A DNA stretch of 36,592 nucleotides from an uncultured Gammaproteobacteria bacterium (GCA_945787105.1 CALZGZ010000351.1:1-36592), one strand, 5' to 3'. Shown: positions 7,350-17,861, counted from the stretch's first letter. Program-made: numbers and translations. The notes: a model not told the origin generated them from the sequence alone.

Positions 7350-9323
7350 ATGATCGATAAATTCATCGAGAAAGGCTTTGACGAGTACAGTGAGTGGCGT
7401 AAACGCCTGCAATCATCCATCACCGATTACGGCACTTGGCTGACAGAGCAGAAATTTAACGACATCCACCTAGATCAACGCATCGAAGCGATAATCACCA
7501 CGCTCAGCGACGACAAGCTGTATGTCGCCTTTGTTGCGGAATTCTCGCGGGGTAAATCGGAGCTTATCAACGCCTTGTTCTTCGGCGACATGGGCCAAAG
7601 AATGGTCCCATCCAGCGCCGGCCGCACCACCATGTGTCCTACTGAGCTCTACTACGATCCAGATCGTGAGCCGTCTATTCAGCTATTGCCAATCGAAACC
7701 CGGATGCAGAGCACCACCATAGCCGAATACAAGGAAAATCTGGAAGAGTGGGAGACGATTTACCTGCAACCCGACGATCCGGATCAGATCCAAGCATCGT
7801 TGCAGCAACTGACCAAAGTTAAACTGGTGAGCCGGGAAATGGTGGAAAAGCTTGCGCTGCATGTCTCCGACGATCAGGCCCATGAGGACGGCATGCAAAT
7901 ACGTGGGGATGGCAGTGTGGAAATCCCCCGTTGGCGACATGCGCTGGTGAACTATCCCCATCCGATGCTCGCACAAGGTCTAGTCATACTTGATACACCA
8001 GGGTTAAACGCACTGGGTTCAGAACCGGAACTTACCCTCAACATGTTGTCCAGCGCCCACGCGGTATTGTTTATCCTGGCCGCCGACGCCGGCGTGACCA
8101 AGTCCGATTTAATACTGTGGCGCGATCACATTAACGGCGGCCAAACCCCCTCGAATACAGGCCGATTTGTAGTACTCAACAAAGTGGACGTGCTATGGGA
8201 CGAGTTGAAAGATCCACGTCAGGTGGAACGGGAGATTCAACGCCAGATTCGGGGTACTTCTGAAACTTTATCTATACCGGAAAACCAGATATTTCCTCTC
8301 TCCGCACAGAAAGGGCTGCTGGGAAAAATTAAAGACAACTCCCAATTGCTAGAAAGCAGCGGCGTAATCAAGCTTGAAAACGCGATTGCCAATCTACTTA
8401 TCCCGGCGAAGCGTGAGATCGTTAGCGCTAATGTAGGTGGAGAATTGACGGATATAGTTGAAATGACCCGCGCCATGAACGATCAGCGTATCCAAGATGT
8501 TCACGAACATATTTCAGAACTGCAGAAACTAAATGGAAAGAATATCGATGTCATTGAAGACATGATGCAGAAAGTACGCGCCGACAAAGAGCACTTGGAG
8601 AAGAATCTGCAGCGTTTTCAAGCCACCCGCTCCATATTCTCTCAGCAAACCAATAAGCTATACGGTTACTTGAGAATGAAGACCTTAGACCGACTAATCG
8701 CGGAGACTAAGAAAGATATGGCGATTAGCCTAACCACCGGCGGCCTGCGTAATACGATGATGAAGTTCTTTAAGGAAATTACAGAAACAATGGATAGCGC
8801 ATCCAAGCAGACCGTGGAAATTCAAGAACTGATGGAAGGCGTGTACAAGAAGTTTCAGGAGGAACATGGTTTGGCGAATATCAAACCGAGGCGGTTTTCG
8901 ATCAACAAGTATCAGCGTGAAATCAAGCGTCTAATCGAACGTCATGAGCACTTTATTCGCGGTTTGTCTATGGTAATGACGGAACAGATGGTTTTGGGGC
9001 GCCGTTTTTACGATTCCGCAGTGTCCAGCGTCCGCCGTGTATTTCAGCGTGCCAATCGTGACACTGACGATTGGCTGAAAACCATAATGTCACCTATGGA
9101 GTCTCAAGTTCGGGAACATCAAGTGCAGCTGCGCCGGCGATTGGAAAGTATCAAGCGTATTCACAAAGCGAGTGACACTCTCGAGGATCGCCTGGCTGAA
9201 CTTGAACATGTCGAAGACGGTATCAAACAACAACGTGCCCATATGGACGAGTTGGTCAAGCAGGTTGAAGCGGTGCTCAACGAAAACAATCAGTCCGGCG
9301 AGATTACCGAACTGAGCGCCTGA
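7350..9323 (+). CDS. Dynamin-like large GTPase
   Basis: 657 residues. A GTPase domain in the N-terminal half has G1 'AEFSRGKSELINAL' (GKS at 68-70), a G2 threonine in 'GRTTMCPTEL', G3 DTPG at 215-218 and G4 NKVD at 277-280. The C-terminal half is long helical and coiled-coil sequence, charged and Lys/Glu/Gln rich, as in the stalk of bacterial dynamin-like proteins. No clear transmembrane span is visible, so any membrane contact would be peripheral. Bacterial dynamins remodel or protect membranes; the role of this subfamily is not established. It stands alone between mutM and convergent ggt, with stop codons directly abutting. Its leader is unusual (see the separate entry). Confidence 0.88.
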   Translation: MIDKFIEKGFDEYSEWRKRLQSSITDYGTWLTEQKFNDIHLDQRIEAIITTLSDDKLYVAFVAEFSRGKSELINALFFGDMGQRMVPSSAGRTTMCPTELYYDPDREPSIQLLPIETRMQSTTIAEYKENLEEWETIYLQPDDPDQIQASLQQLTKVKLVSREMVEKLALHVSDDQAHEDGMQIRGDGSVEIPRWRHALVNYPHPMLAQGLVILDTPGLNALGSEPELTLNMLSSAHAVLFILAADAGVTKSDLILWRDHINGGQTPSNTGRFVVLNKVDVLWDELKDPRQVEREIQRQIRGTSETLSIPENQIFPLSAQKGLLGKIKDNSQLLESSGVIKLENAIANLLIPAKREIVSANVGGELTDIVEMTRAMNDQRIQDVHEHISELQKLNGKNIDVIEDMMQKVRADKEHLEKNLQRFQATRSIFSQQTNKLYGYLRMKTLDRLIAETKKDMAISLTTGGLRNTMMKFFKEITETMDSASKQTVEIQELMEGVYKKFQEEHGLANIKPRRFSINKYQREIKRLIERHEHFIRGLSMVMTEQMVLGRRFYDSAVSSVRRVFQRANRDTDDWLKTIMSPMESQVREHQVQLRRRLESIKRIHKASDTLEDRLAELEHVEDGIKQQRAHMDELVKQVEAVLNENNQSGEITELSA

Positions 9324-11009
9324 TCAGGGAGGTCTGTTCAACAACACTGCCCCCCATCCTTCTCCTCTTGGATCACTCGCCGCCTGCAACTGCCCTTCGT
9401 TTTTGAGCCATATTACTGCCTGCATGTTTCCGTAGGACGATTCGCGCGGCTTGAGTTGATGTCCCTTGAGTTTGAGGCCAACCAGCGCCGTCTGCTCAAT
9501 TGCGTCAGGCTCAAAAACGATCTGATCAGGGATGTACTGATGGTGAAATCGAGGTAGATTCACCAACTTCTCTGCTTCGAGAGATCCTTCCGCGAAAGCC
9601 AAACCTGCCAATAACACCATCGATATGATACGGCTGCCGCCCGGGGTTCCCAACACCGCTAGCGCATCATCGGTTTCAAGGAATGTCGGTGACATACTTG
9701 ATAGTGGACGCTTGCCGGGGGCGATGGCATTCGCTTCTCCGCCGATCAGGCCATACACATTGGCAACCCCAGGCTTGGCCACAAAATCATCCATTTCGTT
9801 GTTTAACAATACGCCGGTAGCCGCGACCATGAAGCCGGAGCCAAAGGCATAGTTGATGCTTAAGGTGGCCGCGACACGGTTTCCCTCGTTATCCAAGATC
9901 GAAAAGTGTGTGGTATCCCGCCCCTCGCCGCGGTCTACTCCCAAGGCTTGGCTCGGCGTGGCATACGCATTGATGTCACCGATGAGCTTGTTGGCGTAGT
10001 CTTTTGAGGTCAACCTGCTGGTTTCGATAGAAACGAAATCCGGATCGCCGAGATATACCGCGCGGTCGCGATAGGCACGGCGCATGCTTTCGACAATTCG
10101 ATGAATGCGTTCAACCTGGGTAAGGTGACCCAGATCCCACCTCTCCAGCATGTTGAGCATCGCAACCAGCACAATACCACCCGCTGAAGGCGGCGCGGCC
10201 GACGTTATCTCAACGTCTTGATAAGTACCCCGAATTGGTTCACGCGCCACCACCGCATAGCTGGATAGATCTGCTGCCACCCATATGCCACCTTGCGTCG
10301 AGACGTTGTCGACCAGATGCTTGGCAACTTGTCCGGCATAAAAACCGGCATGACCCTGCTGAGCCATGAGCGTCAAAGTCGACGCCAAGTCCGGCTGTTT
10401 GATGAGGTCGCCGATACGTGGCACTTCGCCGTTGACCAAGAACACCTGCTTAGCGACCCGGTTGAACACCGACATCCGCAGTTTGACGAGGCGTTGGTAA
10501 CGGCTAGTGACGGGAAAACCATCGCGTGCAAAACGAATTGCGGGTGCCAAAGTGCGCGACAACGGCAGGCGACCGTAGCGCTCCGCGATATGCACGATCG
10601 CCGCCGGCTCCCCCGGAATCGCCGCCGCTAGCGGTCCGTCCAAGGACGCCCGCGGGCGGACATGTCCCTCAGCATCCAAGTACATGTCACGATGGGCACG
10701 CTGCGGGGCGCGCTCGCGGCCGTCTACCATGACTTGGCGCCCGTCGTCGGCGTGGTGCAACAACCAGAATCCGCCCCCACCGAGCCCGGAACCCATGGGT
10801 TCGACAACCGCTAACGCCGCTGACACCGCCACCGCGGCATCAAACGCATTGCCCCCGGCGCGCGCGATCTCCGCACCAGCATCGGTGGCGAGAGGGTGGG
10901 CGGAGGCGATCGCCCAGCCGGGAGGCTTGAGATGCTGCTCCGTCGCCGCTGCCTGGCCAACGACTAGAAGCAGAACCACAAACACAACACTAACGAAGCG
11001 CGGTCTCAT
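9324..11009 (-). CDS. ggt: Gamma-glutamyltransferase (periplasmic, autoprocessing)
   Basis: About 561 residues. From ATG 11009 the protein opens with a signal peptide ('FVSVVFVVLLLVVGQAAA'); the ORF-track start at 11027 is a GTG adding six residues. GGT hydrolyses or transfers the gamma-glutamyl group of glutathione in the periplasm. The proenzyme is cut before the nucleophilic threonine, seen here in 'GRDTTHFSILDNEGN' (around residue 375). Other family signatures are 'GGNAFDAAVAVSAAL', 'MGSGLGGGGFWLL' and the glycine-rich 'LGTPGGSRI'. It lies 25 bases after the ferredoxin stop on the same strand and could be the last gene of that transcript. Its stop abuts the stop of the convergent dynamin-like gene. 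Confidence 0.94.
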   Translation of the reverse strand: MRPRFVSVVFVVLLLVVGQAAATEQHLKPPGWAIASAHPLATDAGAEIARAGGNAFDAAVAVSAALAVVEPMGSGLGGGGFWLLHHADDGRQVMVDGRERAPQRAHRDMYLDAEGHVRPRASLDGPLAAAIPGEPAAIVHIAERYGRLPLSRTLAPAIRFARDGFPVTSRYQRLVKLRMSVFNRVAKQVFLVNGEVPRIGDLIKQPDLASTLTLMAQQGHAGFYAGQVAKHLVDNVSTQGGIWVAADLSSYAVVAREPIRGTYQDVEITSAAPPSAGGIVLVAMLNMLERWDLGHLTQVERIHRIVESMRRAYRDRAVYLGDPDFVSIETSRLTSKDYANKLIGDINAYATPSQALGVDRGEGRDTTHFSILDNEGNRVAATLSINYAFGSGFMVAATGVLLNNEMDDFVAKPGVANVYGLIGGEANAIAPGKRPLSSMSPTFLETDDALAVLGTPGGSRIISMVLLAGLAFAEGSLEAEKLVNLPRFHHQYIPDQIVFEPDAIEQTALVGLKLKGHQLKPRESSYGNMQAVIWLKNEGQLQAASDPRGEGWGAVLLNRPP

Positions 11010-11034
11010 GTCACGGAGCGCTAGCACCCATTAC

Positions 11035-11836
<802 letters not shown>

Positions 11837-11876
11837 CTACTTGTTGCACCGAAGCGCCGTCAACGTTGGTCGTGAC

Positions 11877-12452
11877 TCATGGCCTCCGGTAGAGGCGGTA
11901 ATCCACCTGCCCCGCCCGTTTGGAGCGGAGACGCTGCCAGTGTCCGGGCGCCATCACCGAGGGATCTTTGACGCACCGTTCGGTGTAGATCAATGCTTGG
12001 GAAACTAACCATGCCCGTTCATCGAGTATTTGGCACACTCGTCCGAGTAGCTGCGAACCGTAGGGAGGGTCGATAAACGCGATATCTATGGGTGTTAGTC
12101 GCGAGTGTGTCAGAAATTCGATCGCATCGGCATGTACGATCTCGAGGCTCCCGGCACCGAGGACCGCCGCGTTGTGTCGAATTGCAGCGACCGCGGACTT
12201 ATCGTGCTCGACACATATGACCGACTTTGCACCGCGAGATAGCGCCTCGAAGCCCAAAATACCGGTACCGGCGAACAAGTCGAGACAAAGCGAACCGGCG
12301 ATCTCGGCCTGCAACCAGTTGAACACGGTTTCTCGCACGCGATCAGGGGTAGGTCGAACAGCCACTAGCTCAGGAAAATGAATTCGTCGCCCGCGCCAAC
12401 AGCCGGCGATGATGCGCACCCGATTGGGCAATGCGTTAACCGCTCTTACCAC
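11877..12452 (-). CDS. rsmD: 16S rRNA (guanine966-N2)-methyltransferase
   Basis: 191 residues if started at GTG 12452, close to the E. coli 198. The ORF track starts earlier at 12584, but those 44 residues lie entirely over the M16 peptidase and do not resemble RsmD; the conserved protein begins 'VRIIAGCWRGRRIHFP'. SAM-binding motif 'CLDLFAGTGILGFEALSRGA' (about 20 residues) and the catalytic 'FIDPPYG' (D/N-PPY) are clear. RsmD methylates G966 of 16S rRNA during 30S assembly. With the GTG start it overlaps the upstream M16 gene by 17 bases, suggesting coupling. No strong Shine-Dalgarno is visible, so the exact start is provisional. Confidence 0.92.
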   Translation of the reverse strand: MVRAVNALPNRVRIIAGCWRGRRIHFPELVAVRPTPDRVRETVFNWLQAEIAGSLCLDLFAGTGILGFEALSRGAKSVICVEHDKSAVAAIRHNAAVLGAGSLEIVHADAIEFLTHSRLTPIDIAFIDPPYGSQLLGRVCQILDERAWLVSQALIYTERCVKDPSVMAPGHWQRLRSKRAGQVDYRLYRRP

Positions 12453-13743
12453 CCACGATGACACGGACGAGTCGCGCCGGGTCGACTCGACGGCGAAATG
12501 CGTTCGCGACATCATCGCTGTGCACGGCCTGGATCTTCGCTGCATACTCCTGCAGATAATTGAGAGGCAAGTTGTAGAAACCAATTTGCATCAGATTATT
12601 CGCAATCTTCTTGTTGCTATCGAGACGCAAGGGAAAGCCGCCGGTAATATTTCTCTTCGCGGCCTCGAGCTCTTCTTCAGTCGGTCCTTGTTCGACAAAA
12701 CGAGTTAAAGTCTCCTTGGCTATCTTTACCGCTATCTGACGCTGATCGTTTCGCGTCTGTAAGCCGATAGCAAACGGACCGCGGTCGCGCATTGGGAGAA
12801 AGTAACTGTATGCGCTGTAGGCGAGTCCACGCTTTTCACGTATCTCTACTGCGAGCCGCGAGATCAGACCGCTGCCACCAAGAATGTGATTACCGATATA
12901 GAGCGGAAAGTAGTCTGAGTCCCCTTGCGAAATACCCGGTTGTCCCATAAGCAGGTGACTTTGCTGCGAGGGAAAATCGATCACCATTTCGCGAGCATCA
13001 GTAAGCTCGGGGACACTGGATATCCGCAGCGCGGCCCGACCTCGTGGTAAGAGATCAACCAGTTGTTGCGAAATGTGCTCTGCTTGTTGACGACTCAGGT
13101 CACCGACCATCGCCACGACACTATTGGTGCCAACAAAATATTCCTGGTGAAAATCGATTAGGTCTTGCCGACCAATAGCCCTGATTCCATCTTCTTCACC
13201 AATTGGTGGTTTGGAGTACGGATGGCCAGCGAACAAATTCTTGTAGAAAGCGCGTTTGACCAACGCGCGAGGTGATTGCTTTTCGCGTTCCAGGTCCACC
13301 AACAATCTTTCGCGCTCGCGATCCAACGCAGCGCTGGGAAACTGCGGGCGCGCAAGCACATCGGCAAGAATACCAACCGCAGTGGCGAGAACATTCGGTT
13401 CGGTAAGCGTGCGCAACTCAAACACCGACATGTCACGGCCATTCCTGCTTTGAAACTGGGCACCAATGGATTCCATACCTTCGGATACTTGCTCTCCAGA
13501 CCGCTCCCCCGCTCCTTCTTCCATCATAATATTGGTTAGATGGGCCAATCCCAATTTACCGTCGGGGTCCCGAGCACTGCCGGCATCAAATGATAAAGAT
13601 ATCGACACCATCGGTAATTCATGGGTCCCAACAAAATAGACGCGGGCGCCATTTTTGGTGAGCCAGTGTTGGATCTCCGGCACCGCTAAGGAACCGGTAC
13701 TGAAGCATAGGCCGAACAACAGCAAGCTAAGCCTGGATAACAC
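12436..13743 (-). CDS. M16 peptidase-like protein, catalytic motif degenerate, secreted
   Basis: 435 residues with an N-terminal signal peptide ('LSLLLFGLCFSTGSLAVP'). The fold is M16/pitrilysin by length and by 'LMGQPGISQGDSDYFPLYI' and 'EIREKRGLAYSAYSYF'. Where active members carry HxxEH, this protein has 'LAHLTNIMMEEGAGE', so the zinc ligands and catalytic glutamate are missing. Such proteins usually pair with an active M16 subunit, as in mitochondrial processing peptidase. The active partner is the adjacent upstream gene, only 3 bases away. Together they probably form a periplasmic or envelope-associated heterodimer; the substrate is unknown. Confidence 0.9.
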   Translation of the reverse strand: MLSRLSLLLFGLCFSTGSLAVPEIQHWLTKNGARVYFVGTHELPMVSISLSFDAGSARDPDGKLGLAHLTNIMMEEGAGERSGEQVSEGMESIGAQFQSRNGRDMSVFELRTLTEPNVLATAVGILADVLARPQFPSAALDRERERLLVDLEREKQSPRALVKRAFYKNLFAGHPYSKPPIGEEDGIRAIGRQDLIDFHQEYFVGTNSVVAMVGDLSRQQAEHISQQLVDLLPRGRAALRISSVPELTDAREMVIDFPSQQSHLLMGQPGISQGDSDYFPLYIGNHILGGSGLISRLAVEIREKRGLAYSAYSYFLPMRDRGPFAIGLQTRNDQRQIAVKIAKETLTRFVEQGPTEEELEAAKRNITGGFPLRLDSNKKIANNLMQIGFYNLPLNYLQEYAAKIQAVHSDDVANAFRRRVDPARLVRVIVGGKSG

Positions 13744-13746
13744 GTG

Positions 13747-15117
13747 TCAACCGCCCTGGTTGTCGAGCGGTTGTGGCGCGAGCACTGCAACCGTCATGTT
13801 GGTGGGTTTGAGATACTTGCGGGCCACCGTCCGCACTTGCTCCGCGGTGACTGCGCGCAGCCGATCCACCACCTGTGACTCCAACCGCCAATTCAGACCG
13901 ACGGTTTCAAGCTCCCCGAGTTTCATTGCCTGGTAAAACGCCGAGTCCCGCCCAAAAATGTTGCTGGCGACGATTTGCGCCTTGACCTTGTTCAACTCCT
14001 GTTGCGATACGAGCTCCGATTTCAGGCGCTCGATTTCGGCCTGTAACGCGGTCTCGAGTTCTTCAGTGGTCTTGCCATTGGCGGGGTTGCCATCGATCAC
14101 GAACAGCGTGGGCAATCGGGACACCGAATCGTAGCCCACACCCACGGAAGACGCGATGCGTTGCTCCCGCACCAAACGTGTTGGAAGTCGTGCGCTCTTG
14201 CCACCGTCCAGGATGTACGCCAGGATCTCCAACGCGTAAGGCTCCCAATCATCGGGTTTTTTGGCACTCATGGACGGCACATGAAAGCCGATCAGCAAAT
14301 AAGGCACCTTAGCGGGTAGTTTAACTTGGATTCTGCGCGGCTCATCTTGCGGTGGCTCCGGGATCTCGGCATTCGGCTCGAGGTCGCGTCGCGGCACGTT
14401 ACCGAAATACTTTTCCGCTAACCCAAAGACCGCATCAGGCTCCACATCACCTGCCACCACCACGGTTGCGTTATTGGGGGCATAAAATCGCCGATACCAG
14501 TGCTCTAGATCCGCTAACCGCATACTCTCCAGGTCCTGTGGCAACCCAATGATCGGATTGCGGTAATTGCTGACACGGAACGCCGTGGCCATGAATTTTT
14601 CGTAGACGAGAGCCTCGGGACGATCATCGGTCCGCAATCGACGTTCTTCTTTCACCACCTCGACTTCTTTCTTAAACTCGTCGACGTCTAATTTGAGATT
14701 CTGCATACGATCGGACTCGAGCTCAAAACTGATTGGCAGGCGAGATTTTTCAAGTCTTTGGAAATAAGCGGTATAGTCTCGGCCGGTAAATGCGTTTTCT
14801 CGTCCACCGTTAGCGGCGATTACTCGGGAGAATTCGTTAGGCCCCAGCTGGTCGGTTCCCTTAAACATCATATGTTCTAACACGTGAGAGACCCCGGTAA
14901 GTCCAAGTGGTTCGTAACTACCGCCCACTTTGTACCAGACCTGCGAAACTACAATTGGCGCTCTTTGATCCACCTTGACGATAACCTTGATCCCGTTTTC
15001 AAGAATTGTTTCATGGACTTGCTCTGAATCGCGGGGTTGCTTGGGCATTAATCCACAACCACCGACAATCGTAGCGGTCAAGACCAGTGTTACCAGCCGA
15101 GAAAGGGCAATGTGCAT
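13747..15117 (-). CDS. M16 zinc metallopeptidase, lipoprotein
   Basis: 456 residues. The signal sequence ends in 'ATIVGGCG', a lipobox placing the acylated cysteine at residue 21, so the protein is likely anchored to an envelope membrane. The catalytic HxxEH is intact (HVLEH at 78-82), with the second conserved glutamate region 'EVEVVKEERRLR' about 75 residues later, as the family requires. It is probably the active subunit of a heterodimer with the degenerate M16 protein encoded 3 bases downstream. It heads a minus-strand run (M16-M16-rsmD-coaD-ferredoxin) and is divergent from ftsY, a common gammaproteobacterial arrangement. Confidence 0.93.
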   Translation of the reverse strand: MHIALSRLVTLVLTATIVGGCGLMPKQPRDSEQVHETILENGIKVIVKVDQRAPIVVSQVWYKVGGSYEPLGLTGVSHVLEHMMFKGTDQLGPNEFSRVIAANGGRENAFTGRDYTAYFQRLEKSRLPISFELESDRMQNLKLDVDEFKKEVEVVKEERRLRTDDRPEALVYEKFMATAFRVSNYRNPIIGLPQDLESMRLADLEHWYRRFYAPNNATVVVAGDVEPDAVFGLAEKYFGNVPRRDLEPNAEIPEPPQDEPRRIQVKLPAKVPYLLIGFHVPSMSAKKPDDWEPYALEILAYILDGGKSARLPTRLVREQRIASSVGVGYDSVSRLPTLFVIDGNPANGKTTEELETALQAEIERLKSELVSQQELNKVKAQIVASNIFGRDSAFYQAMKLGELETVGLNWRLESQVVDRLRAVTAEQVRTVARKYLKPTNMTVAVLAPQPLDNQGG

Positions 15118-15262
15118 ACGTATTCAATCTCCAAAATCTTTACGGTGTGCGGGTTGAGTCCGAGTTACTGTTAACAGAGGGTAACGAAACCTCATACGCT
15201 CCCGTATTTCCACGGGCATGATACGATATGATGGTGTTGAAGTTTGCAAGTATCAACCTTAC

Positions 15263-16252
15263 ATGCCATCGCTATTCCGTAACATCAAGAAGACCGGGAA
15301 TAAACCAAAGAGTTCCAGCTCTGGGTCAAATAACCTACGCGACCGTTTATCGAAGACGCGCAACGCCCTGGCTCGCGGATTATCAGGACTGTTTCGAAGT
15401 TCAGTAAATCTAGATTCGAGCTTGCTCGAAGATCTGGAAGACCTATTAATCAGCGCGGACCTCGGCGCAGGTCCCAGCGCAAAGATCATTGACCATGTGC
15501 GCGATGTCGCCGAGCGACGTAATCTGAACAGCCCAAGCGACCTGGTATCCGCCATCCGCGATGAGATGGAGGTAATCCTGGAACCTTGCAGCAAGTCGCC
15601 GTCCATCGATGCGCGCCCATATGTAATGTTAGTCGTAGGCGTGAATGGGGTTGGTAAGACCACCACTATCGCCAAGATCACCAACTGGTTATTGAAGCAA
15701 GATCTATCGGTAATGTTAGCCGCTGCTGACACCTATCGAGCTGCTGCAGTGGAACAGCTCACCCGCTGGGGAGAGCGATTGCATGTTCCGGTGATATCTC
15801 AGGGCCAAGGCGCAGACGCCGCGGCGGTGGCTCATGACGCCCTGGTCTCTGCCCAGGCCAGATCGATAGAGGTGTTGATTATCGACACCGCCGGAAGACA
15901 GCATACCCAGAGCGATTTGATGAATCAGTTAATAAAGATAAAGCGAGTATTGAACAAACTTGACTCCAGCGCACCGCACGAGGTTGTACAAATTCTGGAT
16001 GCCGGCACCGGGCAAAACGCGTTGTCTCAACTTCAACATTTCAATCAAGCAGTGCATGTGAATAGCCTTTGTCTTACCAAGCTGGATGGAACCGCCAAGG
16101 GGGGTATACTGTTGGCGATTGCTGATAAGTTTGCACTCCCGGTGCGATTTATTGGTGTAGGCGAGGGATCGGATGATCTGCGGCCATTTAACGTGGCCCA
16201 GTTCATCGATGCCCTGTTGCCGGACCCGGAATCGCTTGACCGACCCAATTAG
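15263..16252 (+). CDS. ftsY: Signal recognition particle receptor FtsY
   Basis: 329 residues from ATG 15263 ('MPSLFRNIKK'); the track start at 15218 adds 15 non-conserved residues and I consider it less likely. FtsY docks SRP-ribosome complexes to the Sec translocon. The N and G domains are complete: 'LEDLLISADLG', P-loop 'GVNGVGKTTTIAKI', 'AADTYRAAAVEQL', 'IDTAGRQHTQSDLMNQL', 'LTKLDGTAKGG' and 'GVGEGSDDLRPF'. The acidic A domain of E. coli FtsY (497 residues) is essentially absent; a short basic, Ser-rich N-terminus replaces it. It is followed directly by ftsE and ftsX. Confidence 0.96.
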   Translation: MPSLFRNIKKTGNKPKSSSSGSNNLRDRLSKTRNALARGLSGLFRSSVNLDSSLLEDLEDLLISADLGAGPSAKIIDHVRDVAERRNLNSPSDLVSAIRDEMEVILEPCSKSPSIDARPYVMLVVGVNGVGKTTTIAKITNWLLKQDLSVMLAAADTYRAAAVEQLTRWGERLHVPVISQGQGADAAAVAHDALVSAQARSIEVLIIDTAGRQHTQSDLMNQLIKIKRVLNKLDSSAPHEVVQILDAGTGQNALSQLQHFNQAVHVNSLCLTKLDGTAKGGILLAIADKFALPVRFIGVGEGSDDLRPFNVAQFIDALLPDPESLDRPN

Positions 16253-16278
16253 CCCGTATATTGCACCAAGGCAGCGAG

Positions 16279-16950
16279 ATGATTCGCTTCAGCCAAGTCT
16301 CCAAACGCTACCCCAACGGATATGAAGCGTTGAAGCGAATCAGCTTCACGCTCGAAAGGGAAAAGATGGCGTTTCTGGTGGGGCATTCTGGTGCCGGGAA
16401 AAGCACCCTGCTAAAACTCATAACCCTGGTGGAACGCAGCACCCACGGACAGATCGTGGTCAACAGTAAAAACCTGGTTAAATTGCCGCGCCGACAGATT
16501 CCTTATTTCCGCCGTGAGGTCGGTGTTATCTTTCAAGATCACAAGTTGCTGCATGACCGCACCATATTTGACAATGTCGCGTTACCGCTGGTGGTGTCGG
16601 GCGTCGGTCATCGAGAAACAGGCCGACGAGTGCGCGCGGCGCTGGACAAAGTCGGCCTTTTGGGCAAGGAACGGCTGTTTCCCGTCACCTTGTCAGGCGG
16701 CGAGCAACAACGGGTGGGCATCGCCCGGGCGGTGGTGAATCGCCCGCCGCTATTACTTGCGGACGAGCCGACGGGAAATCTGGATGCACAGCTTTCCGAT
16801 GAGATCATGGATTTGTTCTATCAGTTCAATCAGTACGGCGTTACCGTAATCATCGCCACTCACGAACGCCGTCATATCCAAAGGTTGAACAAGCCGGTGC
16901 TGGAGTTAAAAGATGGTCGACTGGTTAGCGATGGAGCACCCCACGGATGA
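16279..16950 (+). CDS. ftsE: Cell division ABC ATP-binding protein FtsE
   Basis: 223 residues from ATG 16279, matching the usual 222; the track's TTG at 16261 adds six residues. Walker A '[14 protein letters not shown]', signature '[14 protein letters not shown]' and Walker B '[12 protein letters not shown]' are all intact. FtsEX couples ATP hydrolysis at the division site to activation of periplasmic septal cell-wall hydrolases through EnvC-type proteins. It follows ftsY after 26 bases and overlaps ftsX by ATGA, the standard ftsYEX order. Confidence 0.96.
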   Translation: MIRFSQVSKRYPNGYEALKRISFTLEREKMAFLVGHSGAGKSTLLKLITLVERSTHGQIVVNSKNLVKLPRRQIPYFRREVGVIFQDHKLLHDRTIFDNVALPLVVSGVGHRETGRRVRAALDKVGLLGKERLFPVTLSGGEQQRVGIARAVVNRPPLLLADEPTGNLDAQLSDEIMDLFYQFNQYGVTVIIATHERRHIQRLNKPVLELKDGRLVSDGAPHG

Positions 16951-17861
16951 GGGCGTACTTACTCAGGCATGTCCAGGTGCTGTTAGCGAGCCTGGGGCAA
17001 TTGGCCCGAATGCCTGGCTCCACACTGATGTCAGTGGGTGTGATCGGAATCACACTTGCATTACCAGGGCTGCTGTACCTGCTGGTGGCCAATGCGGAAA
17101 GAGTAAGCAGTGAGTGGCACGGTGGAACCCAGGTTTCGCTGTTTCTTCGTGGCACTGTCGATAGCGGCCAAGCACAAACGCTGGCAGCGCAACTCGCGAA
17201 GCGAGCGGACGTCGATCGAGTACGGGTCGTCAGCTCGGAACAGGCGCTATCGGAATTCAAGGAATTGTCCGGATTTGGAGAAGCGCTGGATGCGCTACCG
17301 GCAAACCCGCTTCCAAGCCTGTTGGTGGTCATACCTGAACCCCAGTATGAGCAACCTGAAACGCTTCAAAGAATGGTCTTAGAGCTGCAGTCTCTGCCAG
17401 CCGTGGAGTTGGCGCAACTGGATATGGAGTGGGTACAGCGTTTGCATGTCATTTTGAAACTCACGCGTCGGGCGCTAATCGTGCTGTCGGTGCTGCTGGC
17501 ATTGGCGGTGCTACTGATCGTGTCCAACACCATCCGCCTGGCGATCGTCAATCGCCGGGCGGAAATCGAGATCATTCAGCTGATTGGCGGTACCGACCAG
17601 TTCATTCGCCGCCCGTTCCTGTATAGCGGCATGCTGCAAGGATTTCTTGGCGCCGGTGTGGCGATTATGCTGATTGCGTTGTGCCTGCATCTATTACGTC
17701 CCCCGATACAGGTGTTGGCAAATTTGTACGGCAGCGGGTTCCGCGTGGCCGGGCTCAGTGCGTTGGAATCATTGACCGTACTGGCCATTGGCATGGGCTT
17801 GGGGTGGCTGGCGTCACGCTGGTCGGCAGACCGCCATCTACGCCGCATGCAGCCCTCCTAG
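16947..17861 (+). CDS. ftsX: Cell division membrane protein FtsX
   Basis: 304 residues. Topology fits FtsX: a cytoplasmic start, a first span ('GVIGITLALPGLLYLLV'), a periplasmic domain of about 120 residues with 'GGTQVSLFLRG' and the 'ALPANPLPSLLVV' stretch, then three more spans beginning 'RRALIVLSVLLALAVLLIV' with 'RRAEIEIIQLIGGTDQFIRRPFL' (split) between spans two and three. It is the membrane partner of FtsE and is translationally coupled to it by a 4-base overlap. It is followed by 98 bases containing a CIRCE operator, then rpoH, so the heat-shock sigma gene can be expressed separately. Confidence 0.95.
   Translation: MRAYLLRHVQVLLASLGQLARMPGSTLMSVGVIGITLALPGLLYLLVANAERVSSEWHGGTQVSLFLRGTVDSGQAQTLAAQLAKRADVDRVRVVSSEQALSEFKELSGFGEALDALPANPLPSLLVVIPEPQYEQPETLQRMVLELQSLPAVELAQLDMEWVQRLHVILKLTRRALIVLSVLLALAVLLIVSNTIRLAIVNRRAEIEIIQLIGGTDQFIRRPFLYSGMLQGFLGAGVAIMLIALCLHLLRPPIQVLANLYGSGFRVAGLSALESLTVLAIGMGLGWLASRWSADRHLRRMQPS

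Noticed and set aside
12453-12584. N-terminal extension of rsmD
   Set aside because: Lies wholly over the M16 peptidase and does not resemble RsmD.
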